From positions 251,664,518-251,728,517 of the forward strand of contig NC_133658.1 of NCBI RefSeq assembly GCF_037893015.1: DNA of 64,000 nt, written 5' to 3'. The first letter of the stretch is position 1, and each line of letters opens with the position of its first letter. Positions 44,511 to 55,667 of the stretch are shown in pieces. The position numbers and the translations under genes are program-made. The notes under the pieces are model-generated. The model was not told the origin of the DNA. It saw only the letters and a program-made list of their open reading frames with translations, and made no database searches. The DNA is from Macrotis lagotis. Taxonomy: Eukaryota > Chordata > Mammalia > Peramelemorphia > Peramelidae.

Positions 44511-46282
44511 CAGGTAAGAGAGCTGAGGCACAGCTTCAAGGAATCTGCCTTTGGCCCAAGGGGTTCTGAGCAGGGGATCAGAGGTCCCATTCCAGTCTCA
44601 GAGAGAAGGCATTTTATAGTTTCAAGTTTTTTCTACTTCTAATTGGTTATATTCCATGTTCTACAGTTTCTTCCAGCATTATATTTATGTTATATGTTCT
44701 GAGGTTTCTTACAGCTTTGACATTTTAGTGTTTAACATTCTAGTTTCCCTTCCAATGGGATATGGCTGTGAGTGTTGTTATTCACTGGTGAAAAGAGGAT
44801 GCTGTGGGGCCCTAGGAGGGAGAGAGGGTCAGAAAGGACCAGTGGTTACACTGTGTGAAGAGCCAGGGAAATGTTCCCACATTCCTGACCAGAGCCTACA
44901 AAACCAGTTGATATTATCAACATTTCATCATTCTCTTGAGTATAAAGAGCTCAGACCAGGGTGGCAGGAGACAGGCAAGGGGGTGGGTGAGAGGGGGATG
45001 ATAAGGATGGTTCCTTGTGTTCATCAAAGTTTCTGTTCCCTTTGTTTGCCCCATTTTAGGTCCTGCTTTATAGAATAGGTGCCAAAGGACTGAGGGACCA
45101 GAAACCAGTTTTCTGATTATGGGCTGGCACATCTCCATCTGCTTATAAACAAATACCAGATTCAGCAGAAATTATTTTAGGGGCTCAAGGCCAAGGAACT
45201 GAAAATTTTGTGAGTTTCAGAATCAAGAAAACTATTATCCAAAATCTTCTATTTACAGTATTGGGGAATTCTATTCAATTTATAGAATCAGCAAATTAAA
45301 GCTGGATAGGAACTTAGAAGTTAGAATATTAGAATTTGAAGAAACTTGAAAAGTAGAGAATGTGAGAAGCAGAAATAGCCTGAGAACAAAGAACATTGGA
45401 ACCAAAAGGGATCTAGAAGGGACTTTTGGGAGTACCTAATCTAAGATTCCCCCCACCCCCATTTTACAAAGGAACAGTTGGGATTTAGAATGGAGAGGGT
45501 CAGAGAGAGTGAGTGAAAGAACTAGGATGAAAAGCTAGGTGGTTTGATTATGAATCCAATAGTTTTCACCACCATATACATTGCCATAAATGACCTACTC
45601 TTGCCAGGTTCTGTGTTAGATGTGAAGCAAGGAAGAAAATGACAAAGAAATCTCCCTTTCCTGATGCTCCTCCATGGGCCAGTCTGGGTAGGCAGATTAC
45701 AGCTGCCTACTTCCAGCTACTTCCAAATTCCATGACGTGTCTCTGCCTCCAGCCTTTGGAAATTCCATTCTCTTGTTTGATTCACTGATTGTTAATAAAT
45801 CACTTGAACTGTATATTATAGTACCCAAAGGAAATCATGACAATATCAAGCAGTAGCAAATGGATAGTTTAAAAGACATTTGCCACAATAGCCTAAATTT
45901 GCAGCAGGTACCATCAATTCAAAAAGATCATTTTCTATCTTTTTTGCTCCCATGACTCTTAACACTTAAATATGGGGTTCTAAATGACCAAACTTCCCTA
46001 AATGAACCACTCAACAAGGTTCTCAATGAAGGGGAAACAGGGAGGGAGGGTAGGAATTGTCAAAAACACTGCAGATGTTTCAAGATTGAAGTCCTAGATT
46101 ATTTTGTAGCTACTTCATTTTGGGGGAGTAATTCCATTGGCTAACAGTTTTATTATATTTGATGGTTCGAGGCAAAATAAACTTTTTACATAAAAGGATA
46201 AATGTTTCACAAGCCCTGAAGAAAATATTGATCGAGAAAGGAGTATATTTGTGCTTTTAAGAGAGAAGGGGGAGGAGGAAAT
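44510..46282. other. Intronic DNA, no exon
   Basis: About 45290-45480 carries the degenerate TTAGAAGTTAGAATATTAGA-type module. A 140-codon plus-strand open frame (44656-45078) shows no domain. Otherwise single-copy in appearance. Confidence 0.4.
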
Positions 46283-46375
46283 GGCCAATATCCCAGATTC
46301 TCAGCTCTATTCTCATGTATGTGATAGTAGTCTCTCTGAGTGTCACAAATCATCTTTACCCCATTCTGTGATCTG
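46283..46375 (-). repeat. ~93-bp segment repeated at 48414-48506
   Basis: TATCCCAGATTCT, CTCTATTCTCATGTAT and GTCACAAATCATCTTTACCC are shared, with about five differences by eye. The second copy directly follows the Ty3/Gypsy RNase H remnant, so both may be Gypsy-derived. Confidence 0.6.
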
Positions 46376-46639
46376 AACAGATTTTTAATGACACAGGTCT
46401 TACCTTGAACACATATAGTTCATTTATACTGCCCTGGCTCAGTATTATCCTCTTAAGTGTGGTGACTTCTCACACTTTTCATGGCAACCATACCTCTCTG
46501 GATCCCCCTACTCCTCCTCTATTTGCACTCACAAGTCCAAAAGGTAAGAGGGAGTAGCTTGGGAGTTAAGGCTGCCTCTCTACACAAGCTGATGCAGTAA
46601 CCATCTTATTTATTTATTTATCTATTTACTTATTTATTT

Positions 46640-46785
46640 AGTTTTTTTGCAAGGCAATGGGGTCAAGTGGCTTGCCCAAGGCCACATAGCTAGGTAATTA
46701 TTAAGTGTCTGAGGCTGGATTTGAACTCAGGTACTCCTGACTCCAGGGTCAGTGCTCTATCCACTGAATCACCTAGCCTTCCCCA
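46640..46785 (-). mobile_element. Short tRNA-derived SINE (duplication unit 1)
   Basis: Reverse copy from TTTTTTTGCAAGGCAATGGG to TCACCTAGCCTTCCCC. Confidence 0.87.
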
Positions 46786-47267
46786 GTAGCCATCATATTT
46801 TGTTCAAATGGACTACATCTTGAGTCCCATCAATGTCTCAATTGCCTGGAACTGGAGGATTCTCAAATTACATTGCTCTGCTCTATTTAACCATTTTTTT
46901 TCACTATGACATTCTCCATCCTTTTTGCTTCCCGCCTTCCCAGTAGGGATATGGGCCAATGCCTTACACCTGTCTCCCTTGAATGTCACTTTTACTATCT
47001 TTTCCTGGTGAATACTCTTTTTATCCCCAAACACTGTCTGATCCAGATTGTGCCCATTGTCTACCCTGACATAAGTCTTTCCCCAAACTCTCTTGAGTGA
47101 TATCTTTTCTTTATGTCTCTGCAGATAGATAGGTGGCTTACTAGACTTGGAGTAAGGAAAACCTGAGTTCCAATTCCACCTCAGACTAGCCATATGATCC
47201 TGAGCAAGTCACTTAACCTCTTTTATCTTAGCTTTATTTATTTATTTATCTATTTATTTATTTATTT

Positions 47268-47413
47268 AGTTTTTTTGCAAGGCAATGGGGTCAAGTGGCT
47301 TGTCCAAGGCCACATAGCTAGGTAATTATTAAGTGTCTGAGGCTGGATTTGAACTCAGGTACTCCTGACTCCAGGGTCAGTGCTCTATCCACTGAATCAC
47401 CTAGCCTCCCCCA
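47268..47413 (-). mobile_element. Short tRNA-derived SINE (duplication unit 2)
   Basis: Same insertion as 46640-46785, copied by the segmental duplication rather than by retrotransposition. Confidence 0.87.
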
Positions 47414-47754
47414 GTAGCCATCATATTTTGTTCAAATGGACTACATCTTGAGTCCCGTCAATGTCTCAATTGCCTGGAACTGGAGGATTCTCAAATTATA
47501 TTGCTCTGCTCTATTTAACCATTTTTTTTCACTATGACATTCTCCATCCTTTTTGCTTCCCGCCTTCCCAGTAGGGATATGGGCCAATGCCTTACACCTG
47601 TCTCCCTTGAATGTCACTTTTACTATCTTTTCCTGGTGAATACTCTTTTTACCCCCAAACACTGTCTGATCCAGATTGTGCCCATTGTCTACCCTGACAT
47701 AAGTCTTTCCCCAAACTCTCTTGAGTGATATCTTTTCTTTATGTCTCTGCAGAT

Positions 47755-47960
47755 AGAAAGGTGGCTTACTAGACTTGGAGTAAGGAAAACCTGAGTTCCA
47801 ATTCCACCTCAGACTAGCCATATGATCCTGAGCAAGTCACTTAACCTCTTTTACCTTAGCTTCCTCATCTATGAAATGGAAATAAAAATAACCCTAATTT
47901 GCTGGGTTATGAGGATCAAATGAGATGATATATATTTAAGATGACTCAGAAAACAAAATG
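47755..47960 (+). mobile_element. MIR-like SINE
   Basis: CTGAGTTCCAATTCCACC, GAGCAAGTCACTTAACC, TTCCTCATCTATGAAATGG and GATCAAATGAGATGATAT follow the MIR order. Confidence 0.7.
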
Positions 47961-48082
47961 CTCTATAATTTTACTACTACTTTATGCAGAAAAAAAATTT
48001 GCAGAACCTGAAAATTATGGAAAGAATACATTCTGATATTTATATCACATATTATAAACACATAAATTAGCATATGATATTG

Positions 48083-48335
48083 TTATTGTTGCTCAGTCAT
48101 ATATGACTCTTCATGACCCCATTTTGGTGTCTTCTCCATAGAGATGCTGAAGTGATTTGCCACTTCCTTCTATATTTCATTTTACAGATGAAGAAACTGA
48201 GGCAAACAGGGTTAAGCGACCTGCCCAGGGTTACACAGCAATTGTATCAAGCCAGATTTGAGCTCATGAAAATGAGTCTTCCTGATTCCAAACCCAGTGC
48301 TCTCTATTCACTGTACCTCTTAGCTACCCATTATA
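48083..48335 (-). mobile_element. SINE of the third type, reverse
   Basis: TTGTTGCTCAGTCATATATG, CATGACCCCATTTTGG, GATGAAGAAACTGAGGCAAA and the usual reverse head. Related to 32815-33050 and 58494-58740. Confidence 0.75.
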
Positions 48336-48399
48336 ATTTGAACAACTTTTAATTAAGATTGCCCAAAAGGTCAATGACACAAAAAGAGATGACAACTTT

Positions 48400-49760
48400 C
48401 CTCTGGTTTGGTAGATGGCCAGTATCCCAGATTCTTGGCTCTATTCTCATGTATATGATAGTAGTCTCTCTGAATGTCACAAATCATCTTTACCCCATTC
48501 TATGATTTTCTTAACTTCAGTGTACAGGACATAAGGTTTCATCTGCATTCATGTTCTTATTTCCTGGCTGATAGTACACCCTGAACTCAGAGTTGTTTAG
48601 TGCTTCTGCCCTTCTCTGGCAGGCAGCATCCAATTTGGCAGTGGTCACAATATACATAGTCATAGAACTTATTAATGAAAACCTATTTCAAAGCCAAGAA
48701 TGCCAAAATGGGTATGGGATAATGAGTCTCCCTCTCAGTAAGTTCCTAACTAGAAAATTCAATAAGCTTTTGATGCTTATTTGTTGGAGAAGGCCCCAGC
48801 ATCAACATTTTCTTAGTTTAGATTGAATGAAATACAGCACAAGATATTGAAAGGTTAACAAAGGCAAGTTTCCTTTGCTATAACATGGTAAGGATATGCA
48901 ACAAGAATAAATGGCTCTTAACTTCTCTGGACATGACATCCTTTGACTACTTTTGGGAAAGGTCCTGGTCAACAGGGCAGGATATGGTGAAGGAAGACCA
49001 TCACACATCTTGTGTGTTCTTCACAGATTCATCAAGTCAGAGGAACCCTGCTTCTTTTGATTGGCACTTTTTATTGACTAGGAAGCTGTATTACGGAAGC
49101 CAGGGGACAGCTTTATCTCCTTTTAGGAAAAGCTATATTGCAGGAGGGAAAGAGGAGTGCTCCTAACTCATGTTTGTTTTGCAAGGCAATAGGGGTAAGT
49201 GACTTGCTCAAGGTCACACAGCCAGGTAACTACTAAGTGTTTGAGGTCAAATTTGAACCCAGGTCCTCCTGACTCCAGGGCCTCACTTTGTCACCTAGCT
49301 GCCCCCTAACTTATGTTGTGAGGAAATACTGGTAAATGTTTCTCTCACACCATGCTTCTTCTGGGATAAGACTGCTCACAAGCCTTCCAGGCTAACATCG
49401 ATATGTAATACTTTACACTGACTTGGATTTGGGAAGTCAGCACCAGTGCATATGTGAACTAGTCCCTAAAAACTCATTTATATTTCTTGTCATAATGAGT
49501 GAGGGAGAGATTGGCTCCTGTTTGCCCTTTTGTGCCTAGTTGAGAAGAACTAGGTGAACTATAAGTGAGCTTATTGAGAGATTTAGTGATGGTAGCAGTT
49601 TTCTGATAGTAGCCAACAAATCCTAGAAAATGTCTAAGCTCTTGAAGATTCTAGGTGTAGGAACAGCCTGTTTTTCATGGAAGCAGTATTTTGAATTCAG
49701 AAAACTAAACATATACTCTATGTTGTGCATGAAGGTGATCAACGTGTAATAAGTTTAAAA
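48400..49760 (-). mobile_element. Ty3/Gypsy retrotransposon fossil (RT end and RNase H)
   Basis: On the minus strand, near 49635-49560, one frame reads ELRHFLGFVGYYQK, then ITKSLNKLT: the conserved block at the end of Ty3/Gypsy reverse transcriptase. Nearer 48745-48640 it reads ERETHYP, then LAFLALK, a stop and NKFYDYVY, the RNase H pattern. After a gap of about 15 residues and a frame change follow TTAKLDA and YYQPGNKNMNADE (48640-48545), the RNase H C-terminus. The TDNNPL region is missing, and there are stops and a SINE insertion, so the element is dead. I did not securely identify gag, integrase or LTRs. The likely family is the old mammalian Gypsy (MamGyp-like) group. Confidence 0.75.
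49175..49304 (-). mobile_element. Short tRNA-derived SINE inside the Gypsy fossil
   Basis: Reverse copy with CCTAACTCATGTT / CCTAACTTATGTT target repeats at 49162-49174 and 49305-49317. Confidence 0.88.
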
Positions 49761-49796
49761 AGTAGTATGAATTCAGATTCTGGAGAATATTAAATT

Positions 49797-49949
49797 TTTT
49801 TTTAGTTTTTGCAAAGCAAATGGGGTGAAGTGGCTTGCCCAAGGCCACACAGCTAGGTAATTATTATTAAGTGTCTGAGGCCGGATTTGAACTCAGGTCC
49901 TCCTGACTTCAGGGCCAGTGCTCTATCCACTGTGCCACCTAGCTGCCCT
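49797..49949 (-). mobile_element. Short tRNA-derived SINE
   Basis: Reverse copy from TTTTTTTAGTTTTTGCAAAG to GCCACCTAGCTGCCC, with an ATT triplet expansion in the GTAATTATTATTAAG block. Confidence 0.87.
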
Positions 49950-50919
49950 TTAAATTTGTTTTTTATGTTAAAGGCAATAGGGAGCCTACAAAGTTTTGGA
50001 TCAGGGGATTGTCAAACTTAGACTTGTCCTTTAGGAAGATAATTTTGGTAACTATATGGGGAATTGTTTAGAGATAGGGCAAGACTGGCAGCTAGAAGTC
50101 CATTGATGAGGTTATTACAATCCATTGATGAGGTTATTACAATAGTCCAGTGATGAGAATCTGAACTCTAGTAATAGCCACATGGATAGAGAGAAAGGCA
50201 TTGGTATCAAGAAATATCATGGAAGTAGAACCAACAAGTGTTCATATGGGTGATGAGGAAAAGAGAAGGATTGAAGATGATTCCTTAGACTGTTAACTTG
50301 AGTGATTTGAAGGATAGTTATGCCCCAAATAGGACACGGAAAGTTTGGAGGAGGGATAAAAAAAAAAAGGTTCTTATCTTTGTATAATGAGTATCTTGTC
50401 TTTGGACTGGCAAGCTTATTATCCTTTTGACCAGATTCCTCACTTCATCTTCCATCCATCTCCTTCTCCCCAGGAAGGTTTTAGGTTTTCTCACCAATTT
50501 CATGTCCTCCATATGGGGCCTAGCAACTAACTGCCAGGCATCCCCTTCCCTCTTCAACTTTGATCTCTTTGGGGTCGCTGGAGTGTTTTTATGTATCAGA
50601 TAATTGGCAAGAGTACAGACATTGTTCTAATCTCCTTTTTGATTACTCTAGCCAGAGTAACTTTATCATAGTATTCAGTGGATAACCTTGAAACTAACAG
50701 TGCTTAATGGAGTTCCGCTGCCACTATTATACAAAACTTAATTTGTTTTTTGACTTTGATTTTTAGTTTTTCAATTAATAAGTGTTTTTTCTTGCCCTCC
50801 TAGTCACTGAAAAAAATATTAAAAAAACAAAATCCATGCAACAATTATGTATAGTCATGCAAAACAAATTCCCACTTTGAACACTACAAAAATGTGTATC
50901 TCATTCATACAGAGATAGT
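49950..50919. other. Intronic DNA, no exon
   Basis: A 29-base direct repeat (CCATTGATGAGGTTATTACA unit) occurs twice at 50100-50150. No named repeat or exon otherwise. Confidence 0.4.
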
Positions 50920-51310
50920 TAAGTGGTGCAATTAGACCTGGAATTAAAAACTGAGCTCAGGGGGCAGCTAGGTTGCTCAGTGGATAGAGCACCAGCCCTA
51001 GAGTCAGGAGGACCTGAGTTCAAATCCAGCCTCAGACACTTAATAATTACCTAGCTGTGTGGCCTTGGGCAAGTCACTTAACCCCATTGCCTTGCCAAAA
51101 AAAAAAAAACCAAACCCAAAACTGAGTTCAGGTTCAGACTCATTACCCTTCCTAGCTGTGTGAACCATGGTCAAGTCACTTAACTTTGTTTGTTTTAGTT
51201 TTTTCTTCTATAAAGTTAGATAACAGCACCTACTTCCTAAAGCTGTGAGGATAAAATGAGATATTTGTAAAGCACTTAGAACAATCCTTGAAACCTAATA
51301 TACAGTAACT
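50920..51310 (+). mobile_element. MIR-like element split by a SINE
   Basis: The outer element reads TAAGTGGTGCAATTAGACC before the insertion and CTAGCTGTGTGAACCATGG, GTCAAGTCACTTAACTTTG, AAAATGAGATATTTGTAAAG after it. Confidence 0.65.
50961..51117 (+). mobile_element. Short tRNA-derived SINE with 14-bp target duplication
   Basis: Full plus copy flanked by AAAACTGAGCTCAG (50947-50960) and AAAACTGAGTTCAG (51118-51131). Confidence 0.9.
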
Positions 51311-51394
51311 TTGTTTTATTGTTTTAAGAATGAATTTGAGTAAATAGTTAATTTCATCTACTATAAATACCCAAATTAACTATAAAGGAAATTT

Positions 51395-51690
51395 GAAGAA
51401 ATAGCTATCTGCATCCAGAGAAAGAACTGATAAATATAATTATGTATCAAATAATTTTATATATTCATGTTTATATATACATACATATATGCACATATAT
51501 ATATACGAATTTGTGTCTAATAGTAGCCATTTCAGAGGAGAAAAAAAGAAATTTACAAGATAATTTTGTTGTATATTGGAAAGGAATATCAGGTTATGCA
51601 TAATAGTTTTACAGTTACATGTACAATAATCTTTTTTATTTTACTGTCATAAAATGCTGTTTAATATAATAAAAAAGAAACCTAGCAGAC
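51395..51690 (+). mobile_element. L1 LINE 3' UTR, another subfamily
   Basis: GCATCCAGAGAAAGAACTGA, TATATATTCATG-type and GGTTATGCATAATAGTTTTA blocks are those of a common marsupial L1 3' end; it ends in an A-rich tail near 51675. Confidence 0.6.
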
Positions 51691-51739
51691 TCCATATAAG
51701 TGTTAGTTATTATTATTATTAGCATTCTGCATATTTAGT

Positions 51740-52465
51740 CCATTACTTCTTTGTTAGTAGGTGAGGAAACATTCTTCACCTCTGTAATCATGATTCTTTG
51801 CATTGATCAGAATCCTTAGGCTTCCAAAATTTTCTTTTTACAATGTTGATATTATTATATAAATTGTTCTCTTGGTTCTGTTCACTTCACTTTCATACAA
51901 AGCTTTCCCAGGTTTCTCTGACACTGTCTCTCATTTTTTCTTATAACACAATTGTATTTCATTACATTAGTAATGTGATTGATGGACTTCCCATTAGTTG
52001 CTAGTTATATGCCAACACCAAAAGAGCTATTGCAAATATACATACAAAAATATGTGATTTTTGTATAGATAAGATCTTTTCTTTTTTTTTTTTTGTTTCT
52101 GTGGGATTATAGATTTAGTAGTGGTGTCATTAGGTCAAAGATTATGCACAGGGGCAGCTAGGTGGCGCAGTGGATAAAGCACCCGCCCTGGAGTCAGGAG
52201 TACCTGGGTTCAAATGTGGTCTCAGATACTTAATAATTTCCTAGCTGTGTGGCCTTGGGCAAGCCACTTAACCCCATTTGCCTTGCAAACCCCCCCACCA
52301 AAAAAAAGATTATGCATAGTTTAGTAACTTTTGAGACATTTTCAAATCACTTTCCAGATTTTCTGTCCCATTTTGAACTTTCATTAACAGTGTATCAATG
52401 TGCCTGTTTTCCTACAACTCTTTCAATAGTTTCCATTTTCCATTTTTGAGTCATCTTTGTTAATC
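51740..52465 (-). mobile_element. L1 LINE 3' end split by a SINE
   Basis: Reverse ORF2 C-terminal nucleotides (GGACTTCCCATTAGTTGCTA, GTAGTGGTGTCATTAGGTCA, then after the SINE GTAACTTTTGAGACATTTTC). Confidence 0.7.
52151..52304 (+). mobile_element. Short tRNA-derived SINE with 12-bp target duplication
   Basis: Full plus copy starting GGGGCAGCTAGGTGGCGCAG, among the least diverged here. AAAGATTATGCA repeats lie at 52137-52148 and 52305-52316. Confidence 0.9.
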
Positions 52466-52589
52466 TGATGGGAGCATACCAATTTAACAATGGTTGTTCA
52501 GTCATGATCCTAGTTTACCTCAGGCCCAATCATAATGAACCAAATAACGTAACAAAAATGAACAATAGCCAACAGTGCAATAGCAGTTT

Positions 52590-52591
<2 letters not shown>

Positions 52592-52643
<52 letters not shown>
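52592..52643. repeat. (TA)n microsatellite
   Basis: About 26 TA units. Confidence 0.97.
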
Positions 52644-52645
<2 letters not shown>

Positions 52646-54490
52646 AATAAACATACATTTGCCCAGCCAGTCATTTCATGAGAGTGGAAACTACCTCCAT
52701 TGATATAAACCAGTCACATGTATGTTACTTAAGACAATTGCTTAGAGGATTGATGAGTTAAACTTCCCCTTGAGTATAAAAGCTAGTAAGTGTGAGAAGC
52801 AAGCTTGAGCCCAGGTCTTCCTGAGTCCAAGGATACTCTTTACTGTGCCAAACTGCCTTTAAATATTAATAACTGTCTTTTATATGACATTTTAAGGTTT
52901 ACAAAGTGCTTTACATTGTTACATTATTTGATTCTCACAGCAACCCTATAAAGTAGATCTTATTCCATTTTGTAAATGAAATAATTGAGGTTGAGAGAGG
53001 GTAAATTGATGTCTTAAGGCTCATACAGTTAGTAAATATCAGAGGTGATTCCAATTCTTCATCTTCCTGACTTTAGATTCAACACATTATTTATTATACC
53101 ATATTTCTTTGAGATAGTATACATATTAGTTCTTATTATGCCAGAATACTGAAAATCTAATGAAACAATATCTAGTAGTCAGGAAGGGTCCCAATTAGAA
53201 ACATTAAAGTAAAAGGAAAAAAAACTATGAGGTACCAGTCATTCCCTGGAGAAATGATAAAAAAAAGTTTGGGGGATATTAATCCAACGCTTATCCAGAT
53301 TTACAGGCTTGCATATAAAAAACAATCTACCCAATTCAAAAAAAGGGGGGAAATCTTCAATGTTACCTGCCCATAAAATTAGGTTTCCCCTACTCAGTGT
53401 GATGGGCTCCCACTTCTGACATCTTCTCTTTCTGTATGAGGCAGACTATATAGTCTTTCCAATACTGCTTTCTTTGTACTATTCCCTAGATCAGGAGATT
53501 TTCCCTCTCTATTGACAAGTCTTTTTCCTGGATTGATCCCAAAGCTGTCAATCAAAAGTCTAACTAGAAACAGCAGATGACTTTTAAAGGCTTTCATGTG
53601 GGTAACCTAACGTTGTAACAGGTATCATCACTAATGATCACCATGATAGCTAACATTTATAAGGTGCTTTAAGGCCTGCAAAGTGCTTTACAGATATTAT
53701 CCTATTTCCTTCTCACTTCCCTGAGAACTAAGTGCTGGTATTAGGCCCATTTTATAGAAGAGGAAACTGAGACTGAAGTGTTAAATGACTTATTGTCTTC
53801 CTGACCCTGACTGCCATAATTTATCAACAAGACATAAAGCCAATGTTTTTTCCTTTCCCTTTCTTCCATACCCACTCTATCACTGGAATAACTGGGATGC
53901 TAAGAATCTAGGGTTCTTTTGTCAAGTCTCTCTGAAGGGAATACTCTAAATCTAGGAGGAAAAGTTATTGGGGGAGAGTAGAGCTTAACATAAACATTGC
54001 CAACAAACATTGAAGGTGCCACCCCCTCCAGCTTTCTTTTAGGTGTCGTTTTCCTCAGCATCCTAAGCTTGTCAGTCCCTTTGAGCTATGCTCATCTGTC
54101 TAGAGAAAAGAGTTAAAAGTAAAGACTTGTGGAAGATAAAGTTGTAGAATCACTGATTGTGAGATCTGGGAGGGGTCTTAGTTCAGTGAATATCAGAGCT
54201 GGGAAAGAGTTTTAAAACAAAGAATAGCAGAGCCTAGGTCTTTGAAATCAAGTAGTCACTCTTTTTTATAGGTTAGCAAACTGAGCCCCAGTCACTTGCT
54301 CAAAGCTACACAGTGGCAGAAGTGGGATTAAGCTCTCCTGGGCTCCAACTAGCTCAGGTGACTTGATGTTACCTGGATAACCTGGGCAGGCTGGCTTGCT
54401 AACTCAGGGTGTTCAGGGTTATAGCTGCTAAGTTTAATTTAGTATTTTATGCTAGGGAAACAGTGTAACAATAGACACTGCATATACAGG

Positions 54491-54526
<36 letters not shown>

Positions 54527-54949
54527 AAACACTGTAAGTGTATATTATAAACTATTTATAGCTACACTATAATTTTCTGAAATACTTCCACCTAGTGGTA
54601 GGTTTTTGCTATGTTGTGGTCCATTCCCTGAGCACTTTGTATGTGAGGCAATTTTTATAGTTAATAGTCTCATTTTCCCCTTTATCAATGTGTGGATAAA
54701 TTTGGAGTGAGTTTCCATTTTGAAATTAGGTTTCTTCCCCTCAGTAATAATTACTTTTTGCTTTAAGAGGTTAGTTACAATAGAATAGATTCTGTTAAGA
54801 GAGTGACTTCTCTATAATAATAATTCTCTATAATAATTTTGGACAACCTATCCTTCTGCTTTGCCTAGGTTTTCATGACACTGATTGGGGCTTTTATCTT
54901 ATCCAACATGTTTTTATTTTTCAGTATGCTTTGTAAATTTATCATTTGT
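52644..54949. other. Intronic DNA with MIR-like elements, no exon
   Basis: Reverse MIR-like elements at about 52860-53110 (ACAAAGTGCTTTACATTG, CAGCAACCCTATAAAGTAG) and 53640-53810 (AAGTGCTTTACAGATATTAT, GAGGAAACTGAGACTG), a related module at 54150-54330 and (CA)n at 54493-54521. The rest is unremarkable. Confidence 0.5.
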
Positions 54950-55434
54950 GTCCTCCTTCATATCTGCGAGGGTGCCTCAGAATTCTATCCTGAGTTATTT
55001 TCTTTTTCTCTCTACTCTTCCTCAGGGATCTCCTTAGCTGCATGAATTTGACACTCTATGTGGGTGATGCTCACATCTCCATAGCCAGTTCTTATCTCTC
55101 CCTGAGCTCTATTTCTGGCTCTCTAACTATCTGCTGGATATTTCCATCTGGTTGTTCCATAATCATCAACAAACCCAAAACAGAACTCATTCTATTATTC
55201 CATTAAACTCAGTCATTCTCACTTTCCTATTTCTCTTTCGATACCACCATTTTCCAATTACCCAGGTGTGAAATCTAGTAAGCAGCCTCAACTCTTTAAC
55301 TCTTACTCACTCCTCCATATCCAATCAATTTTGAAGTCTTGATTCGATCTCCTTAGCATCTTGTAAATCTGTTTTTCTTTCTCTCTCTCCTTTCTTTTTT
55401 CTTCCTTCCTTCCTTCCTCCTTTCCTCCCTCCTC

Positions 55435-55511
<77 letters not shown>

Positions 55512-55596
55512 TTTCTTCCCTTTCCTTCTTTCTTTCCTCCCTTTCCTTTTTTCTTTCCTCCCTTTCCTTCTTTCTTTCCTTCTTTCTTTCCTTCTT

Positions 55597-55667
<71 letters not shown>

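Larger units (their letters stand above)
46608..47863. repeat. 628-bp direct tandem duplication
   Basis: Everything from TTATTTATTTATCTATTTA through CTTAACCTCTTTTAyCTTAG is present twice at an offset of 628 bases. I noted roughly eight single-base differences. Each unit contains a reverse short SINE (46640-46785; 47268-47413), about 330 bases of other sequence and the first half of a plus-strand MIR-like element. Only the second copy continues into the MIR 3' half (to about 47960), so the breakpoint lies within the MIR. Confidence 0.93.

Noticed and set aside
44230..44642. Frames with long Tyr/Ile runs
   Set aside because: Translation of the (AT)n microsatellite.
44656..45078. 140-codon plus-strand open frame, the longest in the window
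   Set aside because: No recognisable domain; starts in MIR-tail repeat units and lies inside the intron.
46813..47821. Two nearly identical 126-codon minus-strand frames that look like a duplicated gene
   Set aside because: They are the product of the 628-bp tandem duplication of intronic DNA. The frames run across part of a MIR-like element and show no secure domain; at most a relic of the Gypsy element.
52151..52304. tRNA genes suggested by B-box-like GGTTCAAATCC in many places
   Set aside because: These are SINE heads: no cloverleaf closes and each is followed by the SINE body and A-rich tail.
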